Origin: PALSA-926 sp964476835
GTDB taxonomy: Bacteria > Pseudomonadota > Alphaproteobacteria > Micavibrionales > UBA2020
Direction of reading: 5' to 3'
DNA length: 39,502 bases
Assembly: GCA_964476835.1 (NCBI GenBank)
Contig: CAYZCE010000018.1
Coordinates: 1-39,502, forward strand
This document shows, in pieces, positions 16,911 through 27,202 of this stretch (the first letter of the stretch is position 1; the number at the start of each line of letters is the position of its first letter). The notes under the pieces were generated by a model that was given only the letters and a program-made list of their open reading frames with translations, did no database searches and had not been told where the DNA came from. The translations under genes were made by a program, and so were the position numbers.

Positions 16911-18458
16911 TTATGGCTGGGCGGCGGGGGCGATAACCTGCTGTAAATTCATGTTGTTCAGCAGCATCTTGTTGTCGTCCGTGATCTCGAAGGTATAGCG
17001 GTGGATCAGGCGGCCGTCGGGGGCACGGTCGATCAGGCCGGTCATGCCGGCGGCCATCAGGCCGTTGGCGTAGAGCGCCATGTTGGGATCCGCGCCCGGT
17101 TGCGCCGCTGCTTCGCGCATTTTCTGCGCCGCGTTTTCAAGCCCGGTGACGGTCAGCACCAGTTTGCCGGTTGCGCCGTTGATGGCGGCGGCGTTGGCGA
17201 CGATGCGGCCGTCGAGCGCCATGTCGACATCGGCGTTGCGCGCATACGAATTCTTGATGTCGATGAAGGCGCCCGCTTCCTGCAGCGTCTGCGGCAGGCT
17301 GGAGACGAAGGTGGTCATCTGCAGTTTCGCCACGGCGTCGGTGCCGCCCGGCGCCGTTTGCGACGTCTTCATGAGCGCGATGGATTTCTGCAGCGTATCG
17401 GCCAGCGCCGCGATGACCTTGCGCGCGGGCAGGTTACCGGCGCTGACGTCGAGGTTGACGGTCTCCGGCATCAGCGCGGCGGCAAGCCCCGTCGACTTGA
17501 TGCCGTCGAGACGGATGTTGACCTGGCCCTGCGCTTTGTCCTGGTCGAGGCCGTTCAGGCTGCTCGCGCCGGAGGCTTTCGCGATGTCCATCTGGTTCGC
17601 AGCCGTAGCGTCACGGCCGGCGAAGGAGATTGTGGTTGCCTCGAATGCGGTCGAGACGTCGCCTGCCGCGCTGCGCATTGCGGGCAGCAGCGCGCTGATG
17701 AAGGCGGTCAGCGTCTCGTTGGCATTGCCGGCGTCCGCCGGCGCGGCGGCGGCGATCTGCGCGCGCAGGGCGCTGGCCCCGGCGGCATTCATGCGGGTAT
17801 AGCTCGTAACGGTATTGGCGTGGCCGATGCCGGCGTGCATCGTGTTGCCGTTGGCGTCGGTGTCGATCGTGAGGTTTTCCAGCTCAGCCCCTTCTTTGCC
17901 GGCAAGGAAACCCTGGCCGTCGTCCGCGATGTTCGACACGAGGTGCAGCCGCGCGGCGGCGATCTTGAAATCTTTCGCATCCGGCCCGGTCACGGCGATG
18001 TTCTCGTACTGGCCTTCGTAGCGCGGGAAGAAGCCGAGCGCCGCGTTCCATGCGCCCGCGAATTTCTGCTTGCCGATCGTGACGGTGGCGAGCACCTGGT
18101 CGGCGCGGTCGGTCACCGTCATGTGTGCGGGCAGCGCAAGGCTGACCATCCACTCGCCCGTCTTGCCGGGTGTTGCGTTGAGGGTGACGTCGCCGACGTT
18201 GATCTTGCCCTTGGGGCCGAGCGTCGCGACGACGGCGGGGATTTTCACTTCGTAAAATGCGCCCTTGGGCGTGACGGCGACGGGGCCGGTGGTGAGGTCT
18301 TTGCCGGTGATCGCCGCGGCAGCGCGGCGGAAAGCAATTTCCTGCTCGACCACCTGCTTGAGCGCTTGCGCGCCCGCGGCGTCGGTATCGGCCAGTGCAG
18401 GCCGCGTCGTCGCCAGCGCAAGGACGAGGCAGGCCAAAAGAGTCAGGTGTTTTTGCAT
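16911..18458 (-). CDS. Exported protein of unknown function (DUF945/DUF2125-like appearance)
   Basis: A product of 515 residues. Residues 1-23 are a clear Sec signal (MQKHLTLLACLVLALATTRP, cleavage near ALA|D). The mature part is Ala/Thr/Gly-rich with repeated amphipathic beta segments (GAFYEVKIPAVVATLGPKG, EWMVSLALPAHMTVTDRADQ, GQVNIRLDGIKSTGLAAALM, GKLVLTVTGLENAAQKMREA), reminiscent of the periplasmic DUF945 and DUF2125 families. The last 60 residues (LMAAGMTGLIDRAPDGRLIHRYTFEITDDN) resemble the ends of such proteins. I cannot name it with certainty. It diverges from the Rap1a/Tai-like gene with a short AT-rich gap. Confidence 0.8.
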   Translation of the reverse strand: MQKHLTLLACLVLALATTRPALADTDAAGAQALKQVVEQEIAFRRAAAAITGKDLTTGPVAVTPKGAFYEVKIPAVVATLGPKGKINVGDVTLNATPGKTGEWMVSLALPAHMTVTDRADQVLATVTIGKQKFAGAWNAALGFFPRYEGQYENIAVTGPDAKDFKIAAARLHLVSNIADDGQGFLAGKEGAELENLTIDTDANGNTMHAGIGHANTVTSYTRMNAAGASALRAQIAAAAPADAGNANETLTAFISALLPAMRSAAGDVSTAFEATTISFAGRDATAANQMDIAKASGASSLNGLDQDKAQGQVNIRLDGIKSTGLAAALMPETVNLDVSAGNLPARKVIAALADTLQKSIALMKTSQTAPGGTDAVAKLQMTTFVSSLPQTLQEAGAFIDIKNSYARNADVDMALDGRIVANAAAINGATGKLVLTVTGLENAAQKMREAAAQPGADPNMALYANGLMAAGMTGLIDRAPDGRLIHRYTFEITDDNKMLLNNMNLQQVIAPAAQP

Positions 18459-18516
18459 GGAAGCGCTCCCGGAAAAAGCTTGTCGCTGCTTCCATTATTA
18501 TATAATGAAGGAGATG

Positions 18517-18906
18517 ATGAAAAAAGCGCTATTTTCCGTCCTGCTTTTCCTTTGCGTCGCGAGCCTGCCGGCGCGCGCCGCTTATGTGACGGGCGACGAC
18601 CTGCTCAAGCTCTGCCGCAGCGGAAAGCCGAAGGAAATTTACGCCTGCATGAACTACGTCGCGGGCGTCATCGACTATCACGTGATGCTGCAGTCGCTCG
18701 GCACCGCGCCGGCCACCGATTTCTGCCTGCCCGACGACTTGACGATCGAGAAGGCGGCGGTCACGGTCATGGTCTACCTGCAGCGCTCGCCGCAGGACGG
18801 CGCTTTCATCGCCGCGCCCACCGTCGCGCTCGCGCTCAGCGAAGCCTATCCGTGCACGGACGCCGCGCCGCCGCCGAAGAAGCCGGCCAAGAAAAAGAAG
18901 AAATAG
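18517..18906 (+). CDS. Exported Rap1a/Tai-like domain protein
   Basis: A small periplasmic protein (129 residues). MKKALFSVLLFLCVASLPARA is a clear signal peptide. The mature part follows the Rap1a/Tai pattern: G-DDLLKLCRSG, then Y-ACMNYVAGVIDYH, FCLPDDLTIEKAAVTVMVYLQRSP and a final ALSEAYPC, with four cysteines (in LKLC, YAC, DFC and YPC) placed as two likely disulfides. Family members include immunity proteins against type VI amidase effectors, but many are orphan. The tail is Pro/Lys-rich. The start is ambiguous: ATG also occurs at 18505 and 18514. AAGGAG (18508-18513) favours 18517. TATAAT at 18501-18506 may be a -10, implying an extremely short leader. uvrB starts two bases after the stop. 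Confidence 0.82.
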   Translation: MKKALFSVLLFLCVASLPARAAYVTGDDLLKLCRSGKPKEIYACMNYVAGVIDYHVMLQSLGTAPATDFCLPDDLTIEKAAVTVMVYLQRSPQDGAFIAAPTVALALSEAYPCTDAAPPPKKPAKKKKK

Positions 18907-18908
18907 TC

Positions 18909-20921
<2,013 letters not shown>

Positions 20922-21734
20922 TCAGGGCTGGGCTTTGCGCGCCATGACCTTGCGGACGAGCGCGTCCTGCGTCTTGACCGGCGTGCGGATGTCGGCCGCC
21001 GCGGCGCCAATCTCGATGATCGAGAAGAAGAGGTCGTCCTTGCTGTTCTGGCCGGTGGCCTTGTAGACCGCGCCTGTGTCTATGAAGCAGCAGTTGCCCA
21101 GCACGCGCGGATAATCCGGCACGATGGTATGGCCGAAATAGACGCGGAAAGCGTCGGCGACGCCTGACGTATCCGCATCATAAATGCGGTCACGGTTCCA
21201 CAGCGCGGCGTTGCGCGTGTCCTTGTCGCCGGACAGCAGCTTGGCCTTGAATTTTTTCCAGTTGAGGCCTGCGGGTACGTTCGCATGCACGCAGCCGACG
21301 GGGCCTTGCGCGGTCTGGATCTCGATCGCATAGGGCATCTGCTCGAAGGCCGCGCGCATCTTCGCGTGCATGCCGGCGCTCTCGTTGAAGATCCACGCGA
21401 AATCGGGGCCTGCCTTGGCGGCGTTGGCCGGGTCTTGCAGCGTGCCCTTGTCGTAGATGTCGATGAAGATCTGCTCGTGGTTGCCGCGCACGCTGAAGAA
21501 CCATGGCTGCGCGAGGTAGTCGAGGCAATCGCGAGAGCGCATGCCGCGGTTGATGAGGTCGCCGACGCAGATCACGCGGTCGACCGCCGGGTCGAAGTCG
21601 ACGGCCTTGAGCGCCGCGTCGAGCAAATCGAAGGTGCCGTGGATGTCGCCGACCACGAAATCGCGCCCCGCGGTGTTTTCGGGCAGGACAAGGACGGGGC
21701 TGGCGGCGGTGTTTTGCATGAATCTTTTTACCAT
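20922..21734 (-). CDS. PPP-family metallophosphatase (PrpA/ApaH-like)
   Basis: A 270-residue calcineurin-like phosphoesterase. The three signature blocks are intact and ordered: GDIHG (about residue 29), GDLINRG (about 58) and GNHE (about 85), with later metal-ligand histidines in GCVHANVPAGLNW and YFGHTIV. This arrangement fits bacterial serine/threonine phosphatases PrpA/PrpB and the related diadenosine tetraphosphatase ApaH; sequence alone does not decide the substrate. It starts either at 21734 or at an in-frame ATG at 21719, neither with a good ribosome-binding site. The stop abuts the convergent uvrB stop. A two-PAS kinase is divergent upstream, but a functional link is not shown. Confidence 0.9.
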   Translation of the reverse strand: MVKRFMQNTAASPVLVLPENTAGRDFVVGDIHGTFDLLDAALKAVDFDPAVDRVICVGDLINRGMRSRDCLDYLAQPWFFSVRGNHEQIFIDIYDKGTLQDPANAAKAGPDFAWIFNESAGMHAKMRAAFEQMPYAIEIQTAQGPVGCVHANVPAGLNWKKFKAKLLSGDKDTRNAALWNRDRIYDADTSGVADAFRVYFGHTIVPDYPRVLGNCCFIDTGAVYKATGQNSKDDLFFSIIEIGAAAADIRTPVKTQDALVRKVMARKAQP

Positions 21735-21839
21735 AAAACAACGAGCAATCGCAACTTAAATTTACTATTTATTAACAAGACTCTAGCCAGCGATTCGTTT
21801 TTCGCTTATTCTGAAAGCATTGGGGAAGGCAGGGGGAAA

Positions 21840-23834
21840 ATGCCGACTTGGAGACGTTCACCGGAGCCGGGGATCGATCATGACGCCATGCGATGCGTTG
21901 TGGACGAGCGGGGAAATTTGGCTTTCGCCAGCCCATCCGTGGGCTGGGCGCTCGGGCTTGATACCGGCGCCCTGATGTCGAAACCGGCGTCGTCGGTCAT
22001 CGAGATCGTGTCGTCGCACGACAGCCATCACCAATCGCTCGCGATCGACCAGCTGTCATCCGGCTTCTACGAAGTGGCGCTGCTGCGCCAACGCCGCGAC
22101 CCGCTGCTGCTGCAGGCGCGCATCGACGTGATTCAGGCGCCGACGGGCCGCAAGTACACCGTGCTGTGGCTCGACCCAGACAACCGCCTGCGCCGCCAGA
22201 AGAACAACGACTTTAATCAAGCCGCCAGCGACTTCGCGCACTTCGTCATCGACAACCAGAAGAAGCTCGAGGAAGCGCCGCGCGCCGAAGCGGTCGCCAG
22301 CGCCGCGCTGACCGACGGCGAGCTGAAAAATTTCCTCGACCTCTCCAACGACCTGCTCGGCGTCTACCGCCGCGACGGCACTTTCGTGCGCGCGAACCCG
22401 GCCTTCAACAAGGTTCTCGGCTATTCCGACATGGAACTGAAGCTGTTCCCGTTCATCGACCTGATCCACCCCGACGACCGCGATCCCGTGTGGTCGGTGA
22501 TGCAGAAGATGCTGCAGGCCGATCCCGCGCAGGAAGCGCGCATCGATTTCGAGAGCCGTGCGCGCGGCAAGGACGGCTCGGTGCACTGGCTCAAGTGGGT
22601 GCACAAGACGTCGGGCGACCACGTCTACATCGTCGGCCGCGACGTCACCGACATCAAGAGCCATGAAGCCGAACTCACGCGCCGCGAGGAACAGCTCTCC
22701 GAGGCGCAGAAGATCGGCCGCATGGGCCACTGGTACTGGGAAGCGGGACAGCCGGACATCGAGTTCTCCGACCAGATCTATTCCATCTTCGGCCTCGAGC
22801 ATGGCAAGTTCATGGCGACGATCGACAACGTCGAGGCGCTGCTGGTCAAGGGCGACGTCGGCCGCATCTACAAGGCCTTCCAGCGCGCGCTGATCCGCAA
22901 GAAGTCGTACGAGATGCAGTTCCGCCTGCGCCGCCCCAAGGGCGGCGTGCGCTACATCCACTGCGAAGGCCGCTGCAAGATCGACCCGCGCACCGGCATG
23001 GTCGAGGCGCTCTACGGCGTCATGCAGGACATCACCGAACGCACGCTGCACGAACAGGCGCTGCGCGAGGCGAAGGAAGCGGCGGAAAGCGCCTATGCGT
23101 CCAAGACGCGCTTCCTCGCCAACATGAGCCATGAGCTGCGCACGCCGCTCAACGCCATCATCGGCTTCTCCGAGATGATCCAGCGCCAGCTGCTCGGCCC
23201 GGTCGGCAATGCGCGCTACCTCGATTACATCGGCAGCATCCGCCAGAGCGGCGAGCACTTGCTCGACCTCATCAACGACATCCTTGACATGTCGAAGATC
23301 GAAGTCGGCAAGTACGAGATTTATGCCGAGGAAATCAACGTCGGCAAGCTCATACGCCTTGCTGTGCATATGGTGGAAACGCGCGCGCAAGAATCCAACG
23401 TCCATCTCGACACCAGCGCCGTGACGGAAGACATCCAGATCATGGCCGACCGGCGCGCGCTGATGCAGGTGGTATTGAACCTCCTTTCCAACGCGGTCAA
23501 GTTCACCAATGCAGGGGGCACGATCGCGCTCAAGTGCGCCCGCGCGGGCGGCATGGCGGAGATCACCGTCGCCGACACCGGCATCGGCATCCCGAAGGAC
23601 AAGCTCGGCGTCGTCACCAAACCGTTCGAGCAGGTCGGCAGCGAGCTGACGCGTCGCCACGAAGGCTCCGGCCTCGGCCTCGCCATCACCAAGGACTTGA
23701 TCGAGCTGCACGGCGGCAAGCTGGAGATCGAATCGGAAGTCGACGTCGGCACCACGGTGCGCGTCTACATGCCGCTCAAGCTGCAATGCTCCAAGAAGGC
23801 GAAAGTCGTCTCGAGCGAAGCGGTCAGCGCTTAA
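21840..23834 (+). CDS. Cytoplasmic two-PAS hybrid-less sensor histidine kinase (PleC/DivJ/PdhS-like)
   Basis: A 664-residue kinase without signal peptide or membrane helices. Residues 1-115 form a PAS-like N-terminal region, then PAS domains at about 160-275 (FLDLSNDLLGVYRRDGTFVR ... GRDVTDIK) and 285-402 (ending YGVMQDITER). A short coiled linker leads to HisKA with phospho-acceptor His431 (FLANMSHELRTPLNAIIGF). The HATPase domain has N551 (NLLSNAVKF), DTGIGIP (579-585) and GSGLGLAI (609-616). The HisKA sequence, including LLGPVGNARYLDYI and SGEHLLDLINDILDMSKIE, is of the alphaproteobacterial PleC/DivJ/PdhS type, which controls DivK and the cell cycle. No response regulator is adjacent, so its partner is encoded elsewhere. 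AGGGGG precedes the start. Confidence 0.92.
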   Translation: MPTWRRSPEPGIDHDAMRCVVDERGNLAFASPSVGWALGLDTGALMSKPASSVIEIVSSHDSHHQSLAIDQLSSGFYEVALLRQRRDPLLLQARIDVIQAPTGRKYTVLWLDPDNRLRRQKNNDFNQAASDFAHFVIDNQKKLEEAPRAEAVASAALTDGELKNFLDLSNDLLGVYRRDGTFVRANPAFNKVLGYSDMELKLFPFIDLIHPDDRDPVWSVMQKMLQADPAQEARIDFESRARGKDGSVHWLKWVHKTSGDHVYIVGRDVTDIKSHEAELTRREEQLSEAQKIGRMGHWYWEAGQPDIEFSDQIYSIFGLEHGKFMATIDNVEALLVKGDVGRIYKAFQRALIRKKSYEMQFRLRRPKGGVRYIHCEGRCKIDPRTGMVEALYGVMQDITERTLHEQALREAKEAAESAYASKTRFLANMSHELRTPLNAIIGFSEMIQRQLLGPVGNARYLDYIGSIRQSGEHLLDLINDILDMSKIEVGKYEIYAEEINVGKLIRLAVHMVETRAQESNVHLDTSAVTEDIQIMADRRALMQVVLNLLSNAVKFTNAGGTIALKCARAGGMAEITVADTGIGIPKDKLGVVTKPFEQVGSELTRRHEGSGLGLAITKDLIELHGGKLEIESEVDVGTTVRVYMPLKLQCSKKAKVVSSEAVSA

Positions 23835-24790
23835 ACGCCGTCAACCGGGAATTTCAGGAGAGCAGCGGTCTCTTCCTCGACCTCGAGGCAGGATTGCAGG
23901 CCGCTGTGATAATCGGAATGGATCAGCTCGATGCCCAGCTCCGACTTGATCTTCTGGTTGCCCACGCGCTTGTTCTCCTTGTAGAAGCCGGCGACGACCG
24001 GCGCGACGCCGGCCTGGTCGTAGGGCAGTAGCGGCGGCGAAGCGACGCCGATCATGTTGCAGGCGAACTGGATGACCTCATGGCTTGGCGACGGTTCGTC
24101 GTCGGCGAGGTTATAGACAGAGCCGGGGTTCGGCTTGTTCATCGAGGCGATCAGCACCTGCACGATGTCGTCGACATGGATGCGGTTGAAGGCATGTCCC
24201 GGCTTCTCGATGCGGCGCGCGGTGCCCGACCGCACAGCGTCCAGCGCGGAGCGGCCGGGGCCGTAAATGCCGGAGAGGCGGAAGACATGCAGCGGCAGGC
24301 CTTCGCGCAGATACAGCGATTGCCATTGCTGTTCGGCCTTGAGGCGCAGCTTGCCTTGGCGCGTTAATGGATGCGTTTCGGCGGTTTCGTCGATCCACTT
24401 GCCGTCCTTGTCGCCGTAGACGGAAGTCGAGGAGAGATAGCCGATCCATTCCAGGCTCTCGCAAGCAGCGATATCGTCGCCATGTAGGTCGTAGACGGGA
24501 TCGCCGTCCGCATCGGGCGGCACGGAGATGAGGATATGCGTGACGTCCTTCAGCGCGCGACCGGGATCGGGCAGTGCGTGGCTGCGGTCGAAGACCCAGG
24601 CGTCGATGCCGTTCTTCTTGAGGAAGCCGCGCTTTTCCGATGACGTCGTGGTGGCCGTAACTGTCCAGCCGTGCGGCGTCAGGCGGCTGGCGAGGAAGCC
24701 GGCGGTATAGCCGAAACCGAAGAACAGGATCTTCTTGTTTTCAAGCGCAGGCTCGACGATGTTGCACGTACGTGTCACCGGGGCGCGCAT
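23831..24790 (-). CDS. NAD(P)-binding atypical SDR (YeeZ-like sugar epimerase family)
   Basis: A 319-residue Rossmann-fold protein. The dinucleotide site GFGYTAGFLASRL lies near residue 25, after an unusually long N-terminal stretch. The middle shows the extended-SDR strand ending YLSSTSVYGDKDGKW, where the tyrosine is not followed by lysine at +4, as in atypical SDRs of the YeeZ type, so catalytic activity is uncertain. FRLSGIYGPGRSALDAV and the FNRIHVDDIVQVLIASM segments are typical of epimerase/dehydratase relatives. The start is four bases from the FzlA-like stop and the end overlaps the convergent kinase stop by four bases. Substrate unknown. Confidence 0.85.
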   Translation of the reverse strand: MRAPVTRTCNIVEPALENKKILFFGFGYTAGFLASRLTPHGWTVTATTTSSEKRGFLKKNGIDAWVFDRSHALPDPGRALKDVTHILISVPPDADGDPVYDLHGDDIAACESLEWIGYLSSTSVYGDKDGKWIDETAETHPLTRQGKLRLKAEQQWQSLYLREGLPLHVFRLSGIYGPGRSALDAVRSGTARRIEKPGHAFNRIHVDDIVQVLIASMNKPNPGSVYNLADDEPSPSHEVIQFACNMIGVASPPLLPYDQAGVAPVVAGFYKENKRVGNQKIKSELGIELIHSDYHSGLQSCLEVEEETAALLKFPVDGV

Positions 24791-24793
24791 CGT

Positions 24794-25462
24794 TTAGAAA
24801 TCGAGGTTCTGGTAGTGCTGCGGCGGCGCGAAGCCGGGGATGCTGTCTTCCAGCAGCGGCTTGAAGCTCGGGCGCGACTTGATGCGCGCGTACCAGTCCT
24901 TCGCGGCCGCATGGTCCGCCCACGGCACGTCGCCGATATAGTCGATGGCGGAGAGGTGCGCGGCGGCGGTGATGTCCGCGAGCGACAAATCGTCGCCCGC
25001 CAGCCAGCGGCGGCGCTCGGTCAAAAATCCGATGTAGTCGAGGTGGTAGTGGATGTTGGCGTGGCCGGCGCGGATCGACGGGCCGCTGGGCTCGCCCTGA
25101 CGCAGAAAGCGCTTCATCATCTTTTCGCCGACGAGGTTTTCGGTCACCTCGGAATTGAACTTGTGGTCGAACCACGAGACGAGGCGGCGCGTCTCGGCGC
25201 GCTGCAGGGCGGAGCGGCCGAGGATGTCGTTGGCCGGGTAAACCTCGTTGAGGTATTCGCAGATGACTTGGCTGTCGGAGAGGCTGGTGTTGTCCGGCTC
25301 GACCAATACCGGCACGTCGCCGACCGGGTTGATCGAGAGGAACTCCGTGCGGCGCTCCCAGACCTTCTCGATGCGCAGCTCGAAGTCGAGCTTCTTTTCG
25401 GCCAGCGCGATACGCACTTTCCGCGAGAAGGGGTGCAGCCAGAGGTGATACAGCGTTCTCAT
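24794..25462 (-). CDS. fzlA: Glutathione S-transferase-like protein, probable FzlA (FtsZ-binding)
   Basis: A 222-residue GST fold: thioredoxin-like N-terminal domain (TLYHLWLHPFSRKVRIALAEK, INPVGDVPVLV, SDSQVICEYL) and an all-helical C-terminal domain (WLAGDDLSLADITAAAHLSAIDYIGD). The C-terminal tail IPGFAPPQHYQNLDF is not a normal GST feature. It matches the conserved tail I associate with alphaproteobacterial FzlA, which binds FtsZ filaments and connects the Z-ring to septal wall synthesis in Caulobacter. The residue normally used for glutathione catalysis is not obvious. The SDR gene follows after three bases. The FzlA call rests on my memory of that tail; a plain GST is the alternative. 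Confidence 0.82.
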   Translation of the reverse strand: MRTLYHLWLHPFSRKVRIALAEKKLDFELRIEKVWERRTEFLSINPVGDVPVLVEPDNTSLSDSQVICEYLNEVYPANDILGRSALQRAETRRLVSWFDHKFNSEVTENLVGEKMMKRFLRQGEPSGPSIRAGHANIHYHLDYIGFLTERRRWLAGDDLSLADITAAAHLSAIDYIGDVPWADHAAAKDWYARIKSRPSFKPLLEDSIPGFAPPQHYQNLDF

Positions 25463-25500
25463 TATCCCGATTCTAACCCAAGCGGCCGGGATCGTATAGA

Positions 25501-26607
25501 CTATTCGTTGCTTCCTGCATGTCGGGCGACGAGGTGGAGGTGCACCGGCACCTCATTTGCAATAACGCCGGTATCCGCCCATTTCGCGCCGCCGAGGCCG
25601 AATTGCGAACGGTCGAGATTGACGAGGCCGTCGACGGTGGCGGTGCGCGCTTTTTCAGAGTCACCAGCGAAGCGCAGGCTGAACACCAGCGACACGGGCA
25701 TCGTGATCTTGCGGATGGTCAGGTTTCCCTTGGCTTCATAAGTGTCGTCGCCGATTTTTTGGAAGTCGCGCGCCTCGAAAACGGCAGCGGGGAATTGTAC
25801 GGTGTCGAACCAGTCGCCGCCCTTGAGGTCGGCGTCGCGGCTGGCGGATTGCGTGTTGATGCTGGTGATGTCGATGGTGGCGCGCGCCGAGGACTGGTCG
25901 AGGTGTTCAGGATCGAAGGCGATCTCGGCAGCGAAGCGGTCGAAGCTGCCGGTGAAGGCCGCGCCCGATTGCTTGGCGGTGAAGGTCAGCTGGCTTTGAT
26001 CCTTGACGATGCTCCAGTGCGGCACGGCGGCTTGTGCGGGAGAAACGATGGCAAGAAGCGCGAGGAGCGCGGGCAGCATGCGCTGCAATGTCTGGTCGCG
26101 GTCGATGACGAAGTGCTTGAGGGCGCCCGCGACATGCAGGCCGACCGTGCAGAGCAGCGTCCAACCCATGAACTCATGCGCCTCGGCCAGCATGTGCGCG
26201 AAGGTTTGGTTGGGCGCGATCAGCGGCGGCAGGATGAAAAGTCCGAAGGCGCCGACCGGGAAGTTGGCCGCGTTCGACATCAGGATGCCCGAGAGCGGCA
26301 TCGCCACCATCAGCACATAGAGCAGGCCATGCACTGCCTTGGCGAGGAAGCGCTCGGCAGGCTTCAGCGTCGCCGCTAGTTCCGGGCGTCCCGCAGTCAG
26401 GTGCCAAAGGATGCGGCACAGCGCGAAAGCGAGCACGGTGATGCCGAGCGACTTGTGCAGCGCGTAAATCTTGAATTTGGCGGGATCGTCCGGCAGGCCC
26501 TTCATGTAAAGGCCGAGGCCGAGCAGCGTCAGGATCAGCGCGGCAATCAGCCAGTGCAGGCTCTTGCTGACGGCGCCGTAGCTGTCGCGCGTGTTGCCGA
26601 TCTGCAT
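25501..26607 (-). CDS. Cytochrome b561-YceI fusion protein
   Basis: A 368-residue two-domain protein. Residues 1-170 form a four-helix cytochrome b561-type membrane domain with candidate heme ligands His18 (SLHW), His51, His144 and His158; these proteins usually pass electrons from quinol. A further hydrophobic stretch at 174-193 (LQRMLPALLALLAIVSPAQA) looks just like a signal peptide with an AQA|A site. It leads to a YceI domain (about 195-365: WSIVKDQSQLTFTAKQSGAAFTGSFDRF and onward), a lipocalin-like fold that binds isoprenoids such as quinones. I chose the ATG at 26607, one base after the yceI stop; an in-frame ATG at 26628 is possible. The two halves suggest periplasmic quinone handling beside a membrane heme. 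Confidence 0.87.
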   Translation of the reverse strand: MQIGNTRDSYGAVSKSLHWLIAALILTLLGLGLYMKGLPDDPAKFKIYALHKSLGITVLAFALCRILWHLTAGRPELAATLKPAERFLAKAVHGLLYVLMVAMPLSGILMSNAANFPVGAFGLFILPPLIAPNQTFAHMLAEAHEFMGWTLLCTVGLHVAGALKHFVIDRDQTLQRMLPALLALLAIVSPAQAAVPHWSIVKDQSQLTFTAKQSGAAFTGSFDRFAAEIAFDPEHLDQSSARATIDITSINTQSASRDADLKGGDWFDTVQFPAAVFEARDFQKIGDDTYEAKGNLTIRKITMPVSLVFSLRFAGDSEKARTATVDGLVNLDRSQFGLGGAKWADTGVIANEVPVHLHLVARHAGSNE

Positions 26608-26608
26608 C

Positions 26609-27202
26609 TTACTTGTTGGTGCCGGCATCGACGGGGTGGTTGCCGTCGACTTCGATCAGCAGCGAAACCTCGTCGCCGACCATCGGAATGAAGGCGGTCA
26701 TGCCGAAGTCGGAACGCTTGATCGCGCCCTTGAGCGTGAAGCCCGCGTCCTTCTGCGTGTTGATCATCGGGTTTTGGCCGACCTTGTTGAGCGTGACGTC
26801 GAGCGTGACGGGCTTGGTGACGCCGTGCAGCGTCAGGTCGCCGGTCAGCTGCGCGGTCTTGTCGCTGGTGCGCTTGACGCCCGTGCTCTTGAAGGAGATG
26901 GACGGGAATTTCTTCGGCTCGAGGAATTTTTCGAGCACGTGCTCGTTCCACGTTGCATCCGCCATGTCGAGGCTGGCGACGTCGATGGTGATGTCGGCGG
27001 TCGCCGCTTCGGGTTTTTGCTCGTCAAGCGTGAAGCCGCCCTTGAACTTGTTGAAGCGGCCGTGGCTGTCGGTGAATCCCATGTGGTTGACCGAGAAGAG
27101 GACCTGCGAGTGCAGCGGGTCGTACACGTATGTCTCGGGCGCCGCCTGCGCGCTGGTGGAAACCAGCGCGATCAGGCCGGCGAGGATCAGGGCTTTTTTC
27201 AT
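26609..27202 (-). CDS. YceI-family periplasmic protein
   Basis: A 197-residue secreted lipocalin-like protein. Signal peptide MKKALILAGLIALVSTSAQA, then YVYDPLHSQVLFSVNHMGFTD (the H-S-x-V-x-F-S-V-x-H-x-G start of YceI), HGRFNKFKGGFTLDE, ATADITIDVASLDM, KFPSISFKSTGV and LTLHGVTKPVTLDVTLNK, in the expected order. Members bind long isoprenoid or fatty amphiphiles. The ATG shares one base with the accC stop (TGATG) and its stop lies one base before the b561-YceI fusion, so the three are probably translated in sequence. A second copy of the same domain occurs in the fusion, so the operon codes for two YceI domains. Confidence 0.93.
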   Translation of the reverse strand: MKKALILAGLIALVSTSAQAAPETYVYDPLHSQVLFSVNHMGFTDSHGRFNKFKGGFTLDEQKPEAATADITIDVASLDMADATWNEHVLEKFLEPKKFPSISFKSTGVKRTSDKTAQLTGDLTLHGVTKPVTLDVTLNKVGQNPMINTQKDAGFTLKGAIKRSDFGMTAFIPMVGDEVSLLIEVDGNHPVDAGTNK

